Position numbers and translations under genes: made by a program. From CBDCDJ01 sp965215355 (lineage in GTDB: Bacteria > Deinococcota > Deinococci > Deinococcales > Trueperaceae), in the NCBI GenBank assembly GCA_965215355.1, contig CBDCDJ010000007.1:2728001-2792000 (forward strand): 64,000 nucleotides of DNA. Direction: 5' to 3'. This document shows positions 7,462-17,219 of the stretch, in pieces; position 1 is the stretch's first letter; each line of letters begins with the position of its first letter. The notes below the pieces were generated by a model. That model ran no database searches and had not been told where the DNA came from. It worked only from the letters and a program-made list of their open reading frames with translations.

Positions 7462-8361
7462 CTACGCGGTCGGACTGACCACGACCTGAGGTTGCGCGGG
7501 CACCACCCCGTAAGCCACCCGGTTTTTGCCCCTGTGCTTCACCCGGTACATGAGGGTGTCCGCCGCGCCGAGCAGGTCGTCGACGCTCTCCGGCGGTTCC
7601 AAAAAGGTGACGATGCCGACGCTGAAGGTGACCGGCCAGCCGTGTTCACGCATGTCGGCGAGCAACGCGGTTTGAGCTTTGGCGAACGCGCGCCGCGCGT
7701 CCTCGGGCCGGGTTTCCATCATGAAGACGGCGAACTCGTCGCCGCCTAAACGCGCGACCCTGTCGGTCTTGCGCATCACTCGTTGCAAGGTCGCCACGAC
7801 CTGCTTCAACAGCTCGTCGCCGACGGCGTGGCCCAAACGGTCGTTGACGAACTTGAAGTTGTCCAGGTCGATGTAAGCGACGCTCAAGGGATGCGAGTAG
7901 CGCTTGACCCGGTTCAGCTCGAACTCGGCGAACTCGTTCAGGGCGAGCTTGTTCAGCGCGCCGGTCAGCGGGTCGGTGCGCGACAGGGCGTGTTCACGCG
8001 CCAACAGCGACCGCACAAACGCCGTCAGGTAACTCACGATGATGAAGTAAACAAAGCGAAGAAGCGCGTTCCAGTAAGGGATGAGCGGGTTCGTGTACAC
8101 GTTGCCGCCGACCAGGTCCGCCCAGAGCCAGCAGACCATGCCGACACCCGACATGATCATGGCCCAGCGCCCGTTTATCACCCAGGCGGTGAGGACGATA
8201 GGGATGAGGTAAAAAAGCGCTACGGAGAGTTCCGGGCCGGTCCAGTAGTCGACCAAGCCCAAAAACCCTAGCAATACGAGCGACAGCATCAGCGTGACGC
8301 AACGAGGGCGACTGTCCAGGTAGTCGAGAACGCGAAAGACGGTGGGTGTGCGGCCCAGCAT
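7462..8361 (-). CDS. Membrane-bound GGDEF diguanylate cyclase
   Basis: A 299-residue protein with an N-terminal block of about four membrane helices (roughly residues 22-115) and a C-terminal GGDEF domain (about 127-285). The active site RLGGDEF is intact, and an RKTD I-site sits five residues before it, as in feedback-inhibited cyclases. The membrane part resembles small MHYT- or MASE-like sensor blocks but I cannot name it. A TATGCT box lies 8 nt before the ATG, close to the leaderless spacing. It probably leads a two-gene transcript with the asparaginase gene. Confidence 0.9.
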   Translation of the reverse strand: MLGRTPTVFRVLDYLDSRPRCVTLMLSLVLLGFLGLVDYWTGPELSVALFYLIPIVLTAWVINGRWAMIMSGVGMVCWLWADLVGGNVYTNPLIPYWNALLRFVYFIIVSYLTAFVRSLLAREHALSRTDPLTGALNKLALNEFAEFELNRVKRYSHPLSVAYIDLDNFKFVNDRLGHAVGDELLKQVVATLQRVMRKTDRVARLGGDEFAVFMMETRPEDARRAFAKAQTALLADMREHGWPVTFSVGIVTFLEPPESVDDLLGAADTLMYRVKHRGKNRVAYGVVPAQPQVVVSPTA

Positions 8362-8457
8362 GGTCTTTCAGCATAGACCGCCGTACCCTCTTTCCCTGCG
8401 AGACTCTTAACATTTCAAGCCCTCGCCCTTCCTCGCAGACACTGAACACCTCGAGCC

Positions 8458-9012
8458 TTACAAACAAGCCTTGTCTTCTAAAAGCATCGTGGGCGTGTTG
8501 GCGGGAACTTGGCTGCGGCGGCGTTCCAAAGCCTCCTGCACGGCCTCGGCCAACGCATCTTTGCTGTCCGGGTAAGGAATGACGACCGCGTAAGGCAGCT
8601 CGCGTTCGTCTACGACCAGGTTTTCGTTGAGGCGGTCGGGAAAGCCATTTTGCTCATAACTTTTCAGCATCACCGCGACTATTCCGTTGGGCAAACGACC
8701 GCGGTCGGCGGCGTCCGCCATGTCGTCACGGCCGCCGTGCAACGACGCCATGAGTTCTAAATCCACGGCGCGCTTGGCAAACGTACACTTGCCAAGCAGC
8801 ACCAGCGTCACCGCCGAATCTTTCAGGTACTGCTCACGAAGGCGGTGGATCACCTCGTGTTTGTCGGAATTTTTGACGACGTCCTCGGGCAACGCCTTGA
8901 AAGCGCGGTGCAAAACCGAGTTGTTGAGGTAGTCGAACTCGTTCAGAAACGCCTCGACCTCAAGGCGGTCGTCCAGGTCGTAGCTGAGGTAAACTTTTTC
9001 GCTGAAATCCAT
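8458..9012 (-). CDS. TIR-like (DUF1863/MTH538-type) protein
   Basis: A 184-residue protein that starts with the TIR-like strand KVYLSYDLDDR and continues with the hallmarks of the DUF1863 / MTH538 family: an early helix after the beta-A strand, an IHRLREQYLKDSAVTLVLLG strand region and a following DLELMASL helix. In anti-phage Thoeris systems such ThsB-type proteins make a signalling nucleotide for a ThsA partner; here no ThsA, SIR2, SLOG or effector gene is adjacent. Start ATG 9012 follows a GGAGGCGAC ribosome binding site. Family assignment is fairly good; activity and role are open. Confidence 0.7.
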   Translation of the reverse strand: MDFSEKVYLSYDLDDRLEVEAFLNEFDYLNNSVLHRAFKALPEDVVKNSDKHEVIHRLREQYLKDSAVTLVLLGKCTFAKRAVDLELMASLHGGRDDMADAADRGRLPNGIVAVMLKSYEQNGFPDRLNENLVVDERELPYAVVIPYPDSKDALAEAVQEALERRRSQVPANTPTMLLEDKACL

Positions 9013-9078
9013 GTCGCCTCCACTCGCAGCCTAAAGCGCCCAGGGCGAACACACTGTAAACCGTGACATCAAACGGGT

Positions 9079-9651
9079 TTAGCGAATGCCCGGCGGCACC
9101 TGCGTGGGCGGCGGCTCGGGCAGGTTTTTGGGCATGGGCACGCCGTCGAGCACCTTGACGACACCGTTCTCGTTGCAGCCCACGAAAAACGGGCAGCGCA
9201 GGCACTCTGACCAGACGCGCGGGTGCAACTCTTTTGTCTTGTCGATAAGCCGGTAACCGCACTTTTCAAAAAATTCGACCGAATACGTCCAGGCGAACAC
9301 GGTCGGAATCCCGACGCGTCGCGCTTCGGCCTCGCAGGCCCCGACGAGAGAGCGCCCGACACCCTTAGTGACCACGTCGGGCCGCACCGCCAGACCCCGC
9401 ACCTCGGCGATGTCGCCCCAGAGGATGTGCAGCGCGCCGTTGCCCGCGAACACCGGGCCGTCGTCGGTGTGCAGTTCGGCGACGAAAAAGTCGCGCAGGT
9501 TCTCGAAAATATTCTGCATGGGCCGCACCAGCATTTTGCCCTGGTGCGCCCAGTAGCCGATATTTTCAAAAATGGCGGGGACGTCTTCGGCTCGAGCGGG
9601 CCGCACGGTAATGGTGGACTCAGGGAATTTTTCGACAAGCGGGCTTTTCAC
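9079..9651 (-). CDS. GNAT N-acetyltransferase, probable N-acetylglutamate synthase
   Basis: A 190-residue single-domain GNAT enzyme. The acetyl-CoA loop is degenerate but recognisable (TKGVGRSLVGACEAEARRVG). It is preceded by a LWGDIAEVRGLAV strand and followed by FFEKCGYRLIDKTKEL and a Cys-containing tail (ECLRCPFFVGC), all typical of the short ArgA-like acetyltransferases that make N-acetylglutamate. It starts with GTG 9651, three bases after the argH stop, so it shares the argH transcript, which supports a role in arginine synthesis. It lacks the kinase-like half of classical ArgA, as is normal for the short form. Confidence 0.8.
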   Translation of the reverse strand: MKSPLVEKFPESTITVRPARAEDVPAIFENIGYWAHQGKMLVRPMQNIFENLRDFFVAELHTDDGPVFAGNGALHILWGDIAEVRGLAVRPDVVTKGVGRSLVGACEAEARRVGIPTVFAWTYSVEFFEKCGYRLIDKTKELHPRVWSECLRCPFFVGCNENGVVKVLDGVPMPKNLPEPPPTQVPPGIR

Positions 9652-9654
9652 GCT

Positions 9655-11051
<1,397 letters not shown>

Positions 11052-11055
<4 letters not shown>

Positions 11056-11477
11056 GGCGTGTCACCCGCTCGCCACACCGAAACTTGCATGACGTCGAAG
11101 TGGCGGTCGAACGTCCAAACCGGAACGCTGAAACGTTCGGCCAGTACGGCAGTCGACGCGTCTACCAAGCTGATGCGCTGGTCGGTAAAGTAGCGTACTC
11201 TGATGGCTGCCAAACTATAATCCTCAGGTGTAGGATTCAGCGGCGTCAACCTTTCCAGAACGACCTCGAGCCAGCGGTGAACAACCGACAGCCGCAAGGC
11301 TCGGTAGAGCAGGTTGTAGCACTCTAAAACAACCGGATAACTCAAAGTCACCACATGCCCTTGCGTGATGAGAGACTGATATTCCCTGACGGCGCGTTCA
11401 TGGTACTGGTCGGATACATCTGTTAAAGCATAAAGCGGCCCCGTATCGGCCATGACTGCACTGGGAGGCACGGTCAA
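11052..11477 (-). CDS. PIN-domain toxin (VapC-like)
   Basis: A 141-codon gene for a PIN-domain protein, probably a ribonuclease toxin. The acidic residues expected of the active site are visible: ADTGPLYAL near the start, a conserved Glu in the VVLECYNL helix, LVDASTAVLAE, and the closing VWTFDRHFDVM. It begins with TTG 11477 overlapping the antitoxin stop (TTGA); ATG 11453 is an alternative that begins right at the PIN core. Its stop overlaps the argH start. The antitoxin-toxin order and the overlaps are typical of a type II system; the placement in front of argH is not. Confidence 0.85.
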
Positions 11478-11749
11478 TCTTTTGTTATCGTTTCAGCATA
11501 AGCGTCGTGGTTGACACTGATATCTGCCCTGCCACTACCCTGCTCATCAACAGGAAAGGTAATAGGCCATTTCAAGGGCGGTTTATAGCCGCGCTTGGCT
11601 AGCTCACGCTGCATGTCTTGCTCTTTCAAAAACTGCTCGAGCGCAGTTTGCATGACTTTGGTCAGGCTGGGCGCAACAGGCTGCGCCTTCAAGTAAGCTT
11701 CGAGCCGTTCGTTAAGGTCGTCGGGTAAAGTGATGGTCGCACGTTTCAT
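11474..11749 (-). CDS. Ribbon-helix-helix antitoxin (VapB-like)
   Basis: A 91-residue protein starting KRATITLPDDLNERLEAYL, the classic beta-strand and first helix of the ribbon-helix-helix DNA-binding fold. A C-terminal tail (about residues 55-91) would bind the toxin. It directly precedes and overlaps the PIN gene. TAAACT lies 6 nt before ATG 11749, so the operon transcript is probably leaderless. Antitoxins of this class usually repress their own promoter; if so here, argH and the acetyltransferase gene come under the same control. Confidence 0.85.
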   Translation of the reverse strand: MKRATITLPDDLNERLEAYLKAQPVAPSLTKVMQTALEQFLKEQDMQRELAKRGYKPPLKWPITFPVDEQGSGRADISVNHDAYAETITKD

Positions 11750-11755
11750 AGATCG

Positions 11756-11761
11756 AGTTTA
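11756..11761 (-). promoter_or_regulatory. -10 box of the toxin-antitoxin-argH operon
   Basis: TAAACT on the minus strand, 6 nt before the antitoxin ATG. It is the only convincing promoter for the four-gene unit running to 9079. Confidence 0.55.
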
Positions 11762-11794
11762 GCATCTTTGGTGAAAATGCTGCAAAGTATGAAC

Positions 11795-12136
11795 CTAAAG
11801 CTCGAGCCGCATGTCATTACCGGGTTCGAAGCCGAGACTTTGGTAAACGGGTTCGCCCAATGGCGAAGCGTGCAGCAGGACTCGAGTGCAGCCGATAGTC
11901 CGTAAGTGATCGGTACAGGCGTTTGTCAGAGCCTTAGCAAACCCCTTATGGTGACGCTCCGGCACGACGTAGACGCCCTAAATACAAGCATACTTCCGTT
12001 TGTCCGCCTGAAACACCACTAGGTATAGCCCCCGGAAAACTTGACACGCCGCCGAGCCGACCGCCTCACCGCCGACTTCCACGATAAAAGCGGCGGCCTC
12101 GAGCATACGCGAATCATAGACCACCGCTAAAAGCAT
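11795..12136 (-). pseudogene. GNAT acetyltransferase pseudogene (in-frame stop)
   Basis: Reading from about 12136, the first part ends at a TAG codon (11978-11980). Translation in the same frame continues as GVYVVPERHHKGFAKALTNA, then VLLHASPLGEPVYQSLGFEP, to a second stop at 11795. These are the acetyl-CoA-binding loop and final strand of a GNAT acetyltransferase, so a single nonsense codon has split the gene just before its cofactor loop. The 5' part also seems short for the family, suggesting additional N-terminal loss. It lies between argG and the antitoxin gene. Readthrough or a sequencing error cannot be excluded. Confidence 0.8.
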
Positions 12137-12177
12137 AGTTCGGTTCCGACTCGAGTGAAAGACGGATGCCTCACCTG

Positions 12178-12183
12178 TATAAT
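12178..12183 (+). promoter_or_regulatory. Consensus -10 box of argG
   Basis: A perfect TATAAT lies 8 nt before the argG ATG; GTGAAA at 12155-12160, with 17-nt spacing, is a weak -35. The transcript would begin at or a base or two before the start codon. Confidence 0.7.
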
Positions 12184-12191
12184 CACCCCTT

Positions 12192-13520
12192 ATGGACAAG
12201 ATTCTCCTCTCCCTCCCCGGCGGAGAAAAAGTCGGCATCGCCTTTTCGGGCGGCCTCGACACCTCCGCCGCGCTTGCCTGGATGCGTAAAAAAGGCGCGG
12301 TGCCCTACGCCTACACCGCCAACTTGGGCCAGCCGGACGAGAGCGACTTCGAGGACATCGCGCAACGTGCTCTGTCCTACGGCGCGGAGCGTGCGCGCAC
12401 CGTGGACTGCCGCGAGCTGCTGGTGCATGAGGGCTTGGTCGCCCTCCAGTGCGGCGCGTTCCACATCGAGAGCGCGGGCAAGCGCTACTTCAACACGACG
12501 CCACTGGGCCGCGCCGTCACGGGCACCGTGCTCGTTCAGGCCATGCAAGAGGACGACGTCAACATCTGGGGCGACGGCTCCACTTACAAGGGCAACGACA
12601 TAGAACGCTTTTACCGCTACGGTTTGCTGGCAAACCCGAACCTGCGCATCTACAAACCCTGGCTCGACCAGCAGTTTGTGAGCGAGCTGGGCGGGCGCAA
12701 GGAGATGAGCGAGTTTTTGACGGCTCAGGGCCACGAGTACCGCGCCTCGAAAGAAAAAGCCTACTCCACCGACGCGAATGTTTGGGGCGCGACGCACGAG
12801 GCGAAAGATTTGGAGTTTCTGCACAACGCCATGAGTATCGTCGAGCCGATTATGGGTGTGAAGTTTTGGGACGGGTCTGTAGATATTCCAGCCGAAACCG
12901 TCAGCGTGACGTTTCAGGACGGCCTGCCGACCGAGCTGAACGGGCAAACCTTTTCCGACCACGTGGCGCTGGTCACAGAGGCGAACACCATCGGCGGGCG
13001 GCACGGCCTGGGCATGTGCGACCAGATTGAAAACCGCATCATCGAGGCGAAAAGCCGCGGCATCTACGAAGCGCCGGGTATGGCGCTTTTACACATCGCT
13101 TATGAAAGGCTCCTCGCCGGGATTCACAACGAAGAAACGCTCGAGAACTACCGCAGCCTCGGGCGGCGCTTGGGCCGCTTGCTCTACGAAGGAAGATGGT
13201 TCGACCCGCAAAGCCTGATGCTGCGCGATACCTTGCAGAAATGGGTGGGGCGGGCGGTCACGGGGACGGTCACGGTGGAACTCAGGAGAGGCGACGACTA
13301 CACGATTCTTGACACCGTCAGCCCCAACCTCACTTATCAACCCGAACGCCTGTCGATGGAGCGCGTCCAGGGCGAGGCGTTCAGCCCGCTCGACCGCATC
13401 GGGCAACTCTCCTTGCGCAACCTGGACATTCAAGACTCGAGGGCCAAGTTGGAGCTGTACGCCCAAACCGGCGCGCTGCCGAGCGGGAGTTTGAAGGCGT
13501 TGCTCGAGGGGGAAAGTTAG
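12192..13520 (+). CDS. argG: Argininosuccinate synthase (long, E. coli-type)
   Basis: Joins citrulline and aspartate using ATP to form argininosuccinate. The ATP-binding loop FSGGLDTSAALAW is at about residues 18-30, and the YTANLGQPDESDFEDIAQRAL and GDGSTYKGNDIERFYRYG motifs match the long (about 445-residue) type represented by E. coli ArgG rather than the shorter type common in many bacteria. Length is 442 residues. It is divergent from the argH unit and has its own consensus -10 box. The downstream gap to 13753 holds no gene I recognise. Confidence 0.95.
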   Translation: MDKILLSLPGGEKVGIAFSGGLDTSAALAWMRKKGAVPYAYTANLGQPDESDFEDIAQRALSYGAERARTVDCRELLVHEGLVALQCGAFHIESAGKRYFNTTPLGRAVTGTVLVQAMQEDDVNIWGDGSTYKGNDIERFYRYGLLANPNLRIYKPWLDQQFVSELGGRKEMSEFLTAQGHEYRASKEKAYSTDANVWGATHEAKDLEFLHNAMSIVEPIMGVKFWDGSVDIPAETVSVTFQDGLPTELNGQTFSDHVALVTEANTIGGRHGLGMCDQIENRIIEAKSRGIYEAPGMALLHIAYERLLAGIHNEETLENYRSLGRRLGRLLYEGRWFDPQSLMLRDTLQKWVGRAVTGTVTVELRRGDDYTILDTVSPNLTYQPERLSMERVQGEAFSPLDRIGQLSLRNLDIQDSRAKLELYAQTGALPSGSLKALLEGES

Positions 13521-13753
13521 CCTCCGGGAAGAACCGCGAGCCGAACCGACTGTCGAAGGTTGGTCTCAAGACCCGGTGACGGCGTTCGCGTCTCGAGGTT
13601 TGGGAAGTATGCCATTCATCTTCATCCCCTCTCGGTTCTCATTTCCAAGATAAACGCTCCAGGCTGTTGAGATGGGATGGGTAATGACGGTGCAGGACCC
13701 TGTTACAGGTTGAAGGGTCCGTTTCCAAGGTTAGTCCTGTGCGGGCTGAGGGT

Positions 13754-14380
13754 TCACGGCCAAGAGGGGTCGAACTCTTTGACACCCTGTCCTAGCGGTC
13801 GAGGCGTACCGGCTGCTCCAGATGAAGTCTCAGGGATGAAAAAAAGCTTCTGAGGTCCGTAAGAGCCGCCGGGCAGGCTCGTCTCGAGCAGCGCCTCGGT
13901 GGAACCGTAACTCACCGCATCGTAAAACCACCAGGCTCCACGGTGCGACAGGTAGGGTGAATCGACAGCTTCACCTTTTGCCCGCAACGCGTAGTGGCCG
14001 GAGCCGCCCGACGGTTGCAAGAGCAAGCGGTAAGACCTGCGCGCAGGGCTGATAAACCTGAGCCGAAAGCTGTAAACTACCCCGTAGTTGCCGTTGATGT
14101 AACCCTGCAGGCCGTCCACCGCGCTTCTAGCGAGTTCGTACTCGCCGGCCATCTTTTGACTGTAGGGTCCGTAAGCGGCGGAGTCCACGCTCAGCCGGAC
14201 GGGACCCCGTGCGGGCTCGAGCTTCAACTCGCCGTAGCGGTCGCCGTGCGCCAGGGTGCCGCGCGCGAGCGCGTAGTAAGGCGTGCCCTTGATAAGTTTC
14301 GGCGGCGTGCCCGGCACGACCGGGAGTGCGGCCGGGTCCTGCGGCGGAGTTCCGCGGTACACGGCCACCGTCACGAGCAC
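13754..14380 (-). CDS. Hypothetical secreted or surface protein
   Basis: A protein of about 208 residues that I cannot assign. It is rich in Gly, Ser, Tyr and Pro with many short predicted strands (for example GYINGNYGVVYSFRLRFISP and RSYRLLLQPSGGSGHYAL), suggesting an extracytoplasmic beta-sandwich. The start is uncertain: the frame is open for about 20 codons upstream of GTG 14380, and the visible hydrophobic stretch AVLVTVAVY is short for a signal peptide. It is divergent from the multi-pass membrane protein at 14492, about 110 bases away. Confidence 0.55.
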   Translation of the reverse strand: MLVTVAVYRGTPPQDPAALPVVPGTPPKLIKGTPYYALARGTLAHGDRYGELKLEPARGPVRLSVDSAAYGPYSQKMAGEYELARSAVDGLQGYINGNYGVVYSFRLRFISPARRSYRLLLQPSGGSGHYALRAKGEAVDSPYLSHRGAWWFYDAVSYGSTEALLETSLPGGSYGPQKLFFIPETSSGAAGTPRPLGQGVKEFDPSWP

Positions 14381-14479
14381 CGCGGCCGGCTCGAGCCTTT
14401 GCCGGCACCTCTGGGCCGTGCGGCTTAGCTTGTGATTACTGGTTTATCCCCAGCGGCTTTAACAGTTATGCACTCGAGC

Positions 14480-14485
14480 TATGCT
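14480..14485 (+). promoter_or_regulatory. -10 box for leaderless transcript of membrane protein
   Basis: TATGCT, 6 nt before ATG 14492. It favours this ATG over the in-frame upstream start at 14432. Confidence 0.55.
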
Positions 14486-14491
14486 GAACTG

Positions 14492-15850
14492 ATGGCAAAG
14501 CCCGCTCCCACAGTGACGTCGCGCCGGTTTACAGTCGCCTCTGGCCTGATTTTGGCGTTGCTGCTCACGCTCTCGAGCTATGCCGGGTTGCCCTCGCTCG
14601 GGCGGAGCTATTTCGTCCTGGGGGTCGTGTCCCTGGTCGTGAGCATCGGGGTGTTTGCTTACCTCACCTGGCTGCTGCTTGTACGCCCCTTGCCGCAGGG
14701 AAAAACGGCCGAGGTGCGTCCCCTGCCGGCGGCCTACCGGCGCATCCTGGCAGCTCTCATGGCGGTGAGCGGCGTCGCGCTTGTCGTGGGCGGCTTTTGG
14801 GATGAGGTGTGGCACCGTCAGTACGGTTTGCCCTTTGGGGCGGACCTGCTGTGGCGACCTCACCAGCTTATCTACTCGAGCCTGCTCATCATCATCGGCC
14901 TAGCCCTTGGGAGCGCCCTCTATTTAGGGCGCGGGCGCGGCCCCGTGGCGGCGCGGTTCCGGGCCGACCCGCTCCTGGGGCTGCTCGTGCTGTTGGGTGG
15001 ACTGTTCCTCTACATTCTGCCCGCCGACCCTCTCTGGCACATGATTTACGGCGAAGACATCTCAGCTTGGAGCCTGCCGCACCTGCTTTTGGGCTTGAGT
15101 TATTCGCTCGCCATGCTGCTGGCGGTTGCGCTGCAGCTTTCGACGGTGCCGCTCAGAGCCTGGGAAGGTGTGTGGCGAGCGCGGCTCGGTGACGCGCTCG
15201 TCGTCGGAGTGCTGGGCTTTATGCTCCTTTTCAATCTGCAAGTCTTGGTCACCGAGTGGGACACCGACTTCAGCTTCATCTTGAGAAACCGCCCGGAATG
15301 GATGTTGAGTGCCGTTCTGGTCACCACGGCGGCGTTTGTGGGCACGCTTGCTTTGCAAGCGACGAGGCTTATAGGCGCGGCGACCGCCGTAGGCTTGCTG
15401 TCATTTGCTGTCCGGTCGGCGCTGTTAGGAACCTTCGACTACGACGCGATGAGCGCGAACCCCTGGCTCTGCGCCCTGCCGCCACTCGTCGCACTCGACC
15501 TGTGGCATGCTTTCCGCATTCGACAGCGTCGGGCGGCTCCGCTGTGGTTCTCGAGCGGTCTTGCCGCCGCGCTCGGCATGGTCGTGGTGGGCTTTCCGCT
15601 CATGAACCGCTTGTTCAGCTTTCCGCAGATTGCAGCGGGGAATTTTGGGGAGATGCTTCTCGCCACCGTGCTCGCGTCGCTTCCGGCCGCTTGGCTGGGC
15701 CAAACGGCGGGTGAGACGCTGGCGGCCACAAACAAACAGCTCGCCAGAGCGACACGACTTCCGGAGCTTGCCTGGGTGCCGCCTGCGGCGCTGCTCGGTA
15801 TGCTCGGGTTTATTGTCCTGCTTGTAGTGACGGCCACGCCGCCCCTTTAG
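14492..15850 (+). CDS. Polytopic membrane protein, unknown family
   Basis: A 452-residue integral membrane protein with roughly a dozen hydrophobic helices. Two similar motifs face each other in the first half: FWDEVWHRQYGLPFGADLL followed by WRPHQLIYSS, and PADPLWHMIYGEDISAWS followed by LPHLLLGLSYS. Each has Asp-x-x-Trp-His and then a helix starting with Pro-His, so the protein carries an internal duplication with paired histidines and acids that could bind a metal or heme. I know no named family with these motifs. ATG 14492 was chosen for its leaderless -10 box. Confidence 0.75.
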   Translation: MAKPAPTVTSRRFTVASGLILALLLTLSSYAGLPSLGRSYFVLGVVSLVVSIGVFAYLTWLLLVRPLPQGKTAEVRPLPAAYRRILAALMAVSGVALVVGGFWDEVWHRQYGLPFGADLLWRPHQLIYSSLLIIIGLALGSALYLGRGRGPVAARFRADPLLGLLVLLGGLFLYILPADPLWHMIYGEDISAWSLPHLLLGLSYSLAMLLAVALQLSTVPLRAWEGVWRARLGDALVVGVLGFMLLFNLQVLVTEWDTDFSFILRNRPEWMLSAVLVTTAAFVGTLALQATRLIGAATAVGLLSFAVRSALLGTFDYDAMSANPWLCALPPLVALDLWHAFRIRQRRAAPLWFSSGLAAALGMVVVGFPLMNRLFSFPQIAAGNFGEMLLATVLASLPAAWLGQTAGETLAATNKQLARATRLPELAWVPPAALLGMLGFIVLLVVTATPPL

Positions 15851-16585
15851 TCCCTTGGCGTTGGTTCGTTTCCTTACAAAGCTTATTCCTACTACCTCTA
15901 TCCAAAAAATAGGCCAGTGCCAGGGTGGAGCCGCGCCGTAGCACGTTGACCCGTGGCAGCTGGGCGCGGTGCCAACATCACAGTCTTTAAACTGCCCTAG
16001 GTCCCAGGTGTTCGAGTAAGGAGCCTTTGGGCTCGCCTCTCGTACTGCGTTCGCAACCAGGTACACAAGGACTGAAGGACAAAATTGTGCAGGCGTTCAG
16101 TCAGCCCATCGCCTTAGGAGACGTGCCCAAGGTTGCCGGTTTGTTAAGTTTCATGGTGCAGGCTGACGGCGCGTTGACCTTGTACTTCCGTCCGGATGCT
16201 ATAGGGAAGGTTGCAGCCGCCACTGCCCAAAACCAACTCGACAACATTGACTTCTAAAGGGTTTCAGAGGCTGTAATACGGTTGGACCAGCGGGCGCATT
16301 CACGCAGAAATCTACGGTTACGGTGACATCATTCGCGCTGTACCGTAGGTTTCTGCTGTAGCGGCGTGATAGGGTCAGCAACAAATAAAGGTAAAGAAAA
16401 TCCTCGTTTTCTTGCCTCTTGTCCTCTTTCTTCTAAACAGACCCGATGGGGGCTCGAAAAGGGTAAAACAGCCAGTCAAGAAAACTGCGTAAAGGTATGC
16501 GACATCTCACTACCGGGACAAAACATGAATAAGCCAGCCTGACATGATTGAGGTGTGAACAAAACCGATATCAGAGGACTGGCTT
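15851..16585. other. Low-coding stretch with one possible gene fragment
   Basis: Apart from the short ORF at 16027-16257, this stretch holds no gene I can support. Its base composition is less GC-rich towards 16260-16480 than in the surrounding genes, fitting an accessory region next to the insertion-sequence debris that follows. Confidence 0.4.
16027..16257 (+). pseudogene. Possible gene remnant (C-terminal fragment)
   Basis: A 76-codon frame whose protein-like portion begins around GTQGLKDKIVQAFSQP and ends DNIDF. The composition looks like the end of a real protein (for example LSFMVQADGALTLYFRPDA), but there is no convincing start, ribosome binding site or promoter. The frame is closed by a stop codon at 15988. 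I do not recognise the family. A truncated gene is more likely than an intact small one. Confidence 0.3.
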
Positions 16586-16750
16586 GTGCATAAGCATAGT
16601 GAACTTCAGAAGAAACTACCAGCGTATCTACCTCTTCACGGAGCCCGTATCGGCTTTGTGGCGAGGTTTGTCTTAGCAGTGATAGTCGTGCGTGGGGTAA
16701 CTGTGAGTACGCTGGCGAGCGCTCTAAACCCGCGGGTGCTGCCGGAATGA
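16586..16750 (+). mobile_element. N-terminal fragment of an IS4-type transposase
   Basis: From GTG 16586 the frame reads VHKHSELQKKLPAYLPLHGA, then RIGFVARFVLAVIVVRGVTV and STLASALNPRVLPE before a stop at 16750. This is the N-terminal helical region of IS4-family DDE transposases; the catalytic part is missing. The frame ends where the opposite-strand IS5-type fragment begins, so two elements have been joined. Confidence 0.6.
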
Positions 16751-16754
16751 GAAG

Positions 16755-16988
16755 CGCCGCTCGGCTGATGTTGCTTACGTCTAAGTCGAAAAGGTACGAC
16801 AGCACCTGAGTCGTGTATAGCCGGTAGTACATCAAGGTGAGCAGCAATCTCTCGCTTAGAGCAAGACGGTGCTTTCTTCCCCCGCCCATGTTTCGCTGCC
16901 GCTCTTTATGACTTAGTCGCGCTTGCTCAGAGGTCTCGTAAACCCTCTCGACCTGTGTGTAAAGCTCATCAAACTGCTCAGGCGTCAA
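16755..16988 (-). mobile_element. N-terminal fragment of an IS5-type transposase
   Basis: From TTG 16988 on the minus strand about 78 codons encode the helix-turn-helix N terminus of an IS5-family (DDE_Tnp_4-like) transposase: TPEQFDELYTQVERVYETSE, then LALSERLLLTLMYYRLYTTQ and LFDLDVSNISR. Beyond that point the frame runs antisense through the IS4-type fragment to a stop at 16476 and is no longer transposase. The DDE catalytic domain is lost. Confidence 0.65.
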
Positions 16989-17219
16989 GCCTGTGAAGGT
17001 GTGGACGGGCGGGGCTTCTCTTTGAGCCGTTCAACCTTATCATTGCTCCTAATCTAGCATCCTATTACGCAAAGGATTTAATGGGTGAATTCAAGCCGTA
17101 AACAAAGCCACACTTTCGACAGCTTATAAAAAAAGCAACTTGTAAGGCAGTCCTCCTTCTTAATAATGGCGGCGGGGCAAAGAAAATTAGTGTCTTTACG
17201 CGTTGAGAAGAGGAGCAGT

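Noticed and set aside
13521..13753. Gap after argG examined for a terminator, small RNA or gene.
   Set aside because: I found no stable stem with T-run, no promoter box and no coding frame worth reporting.
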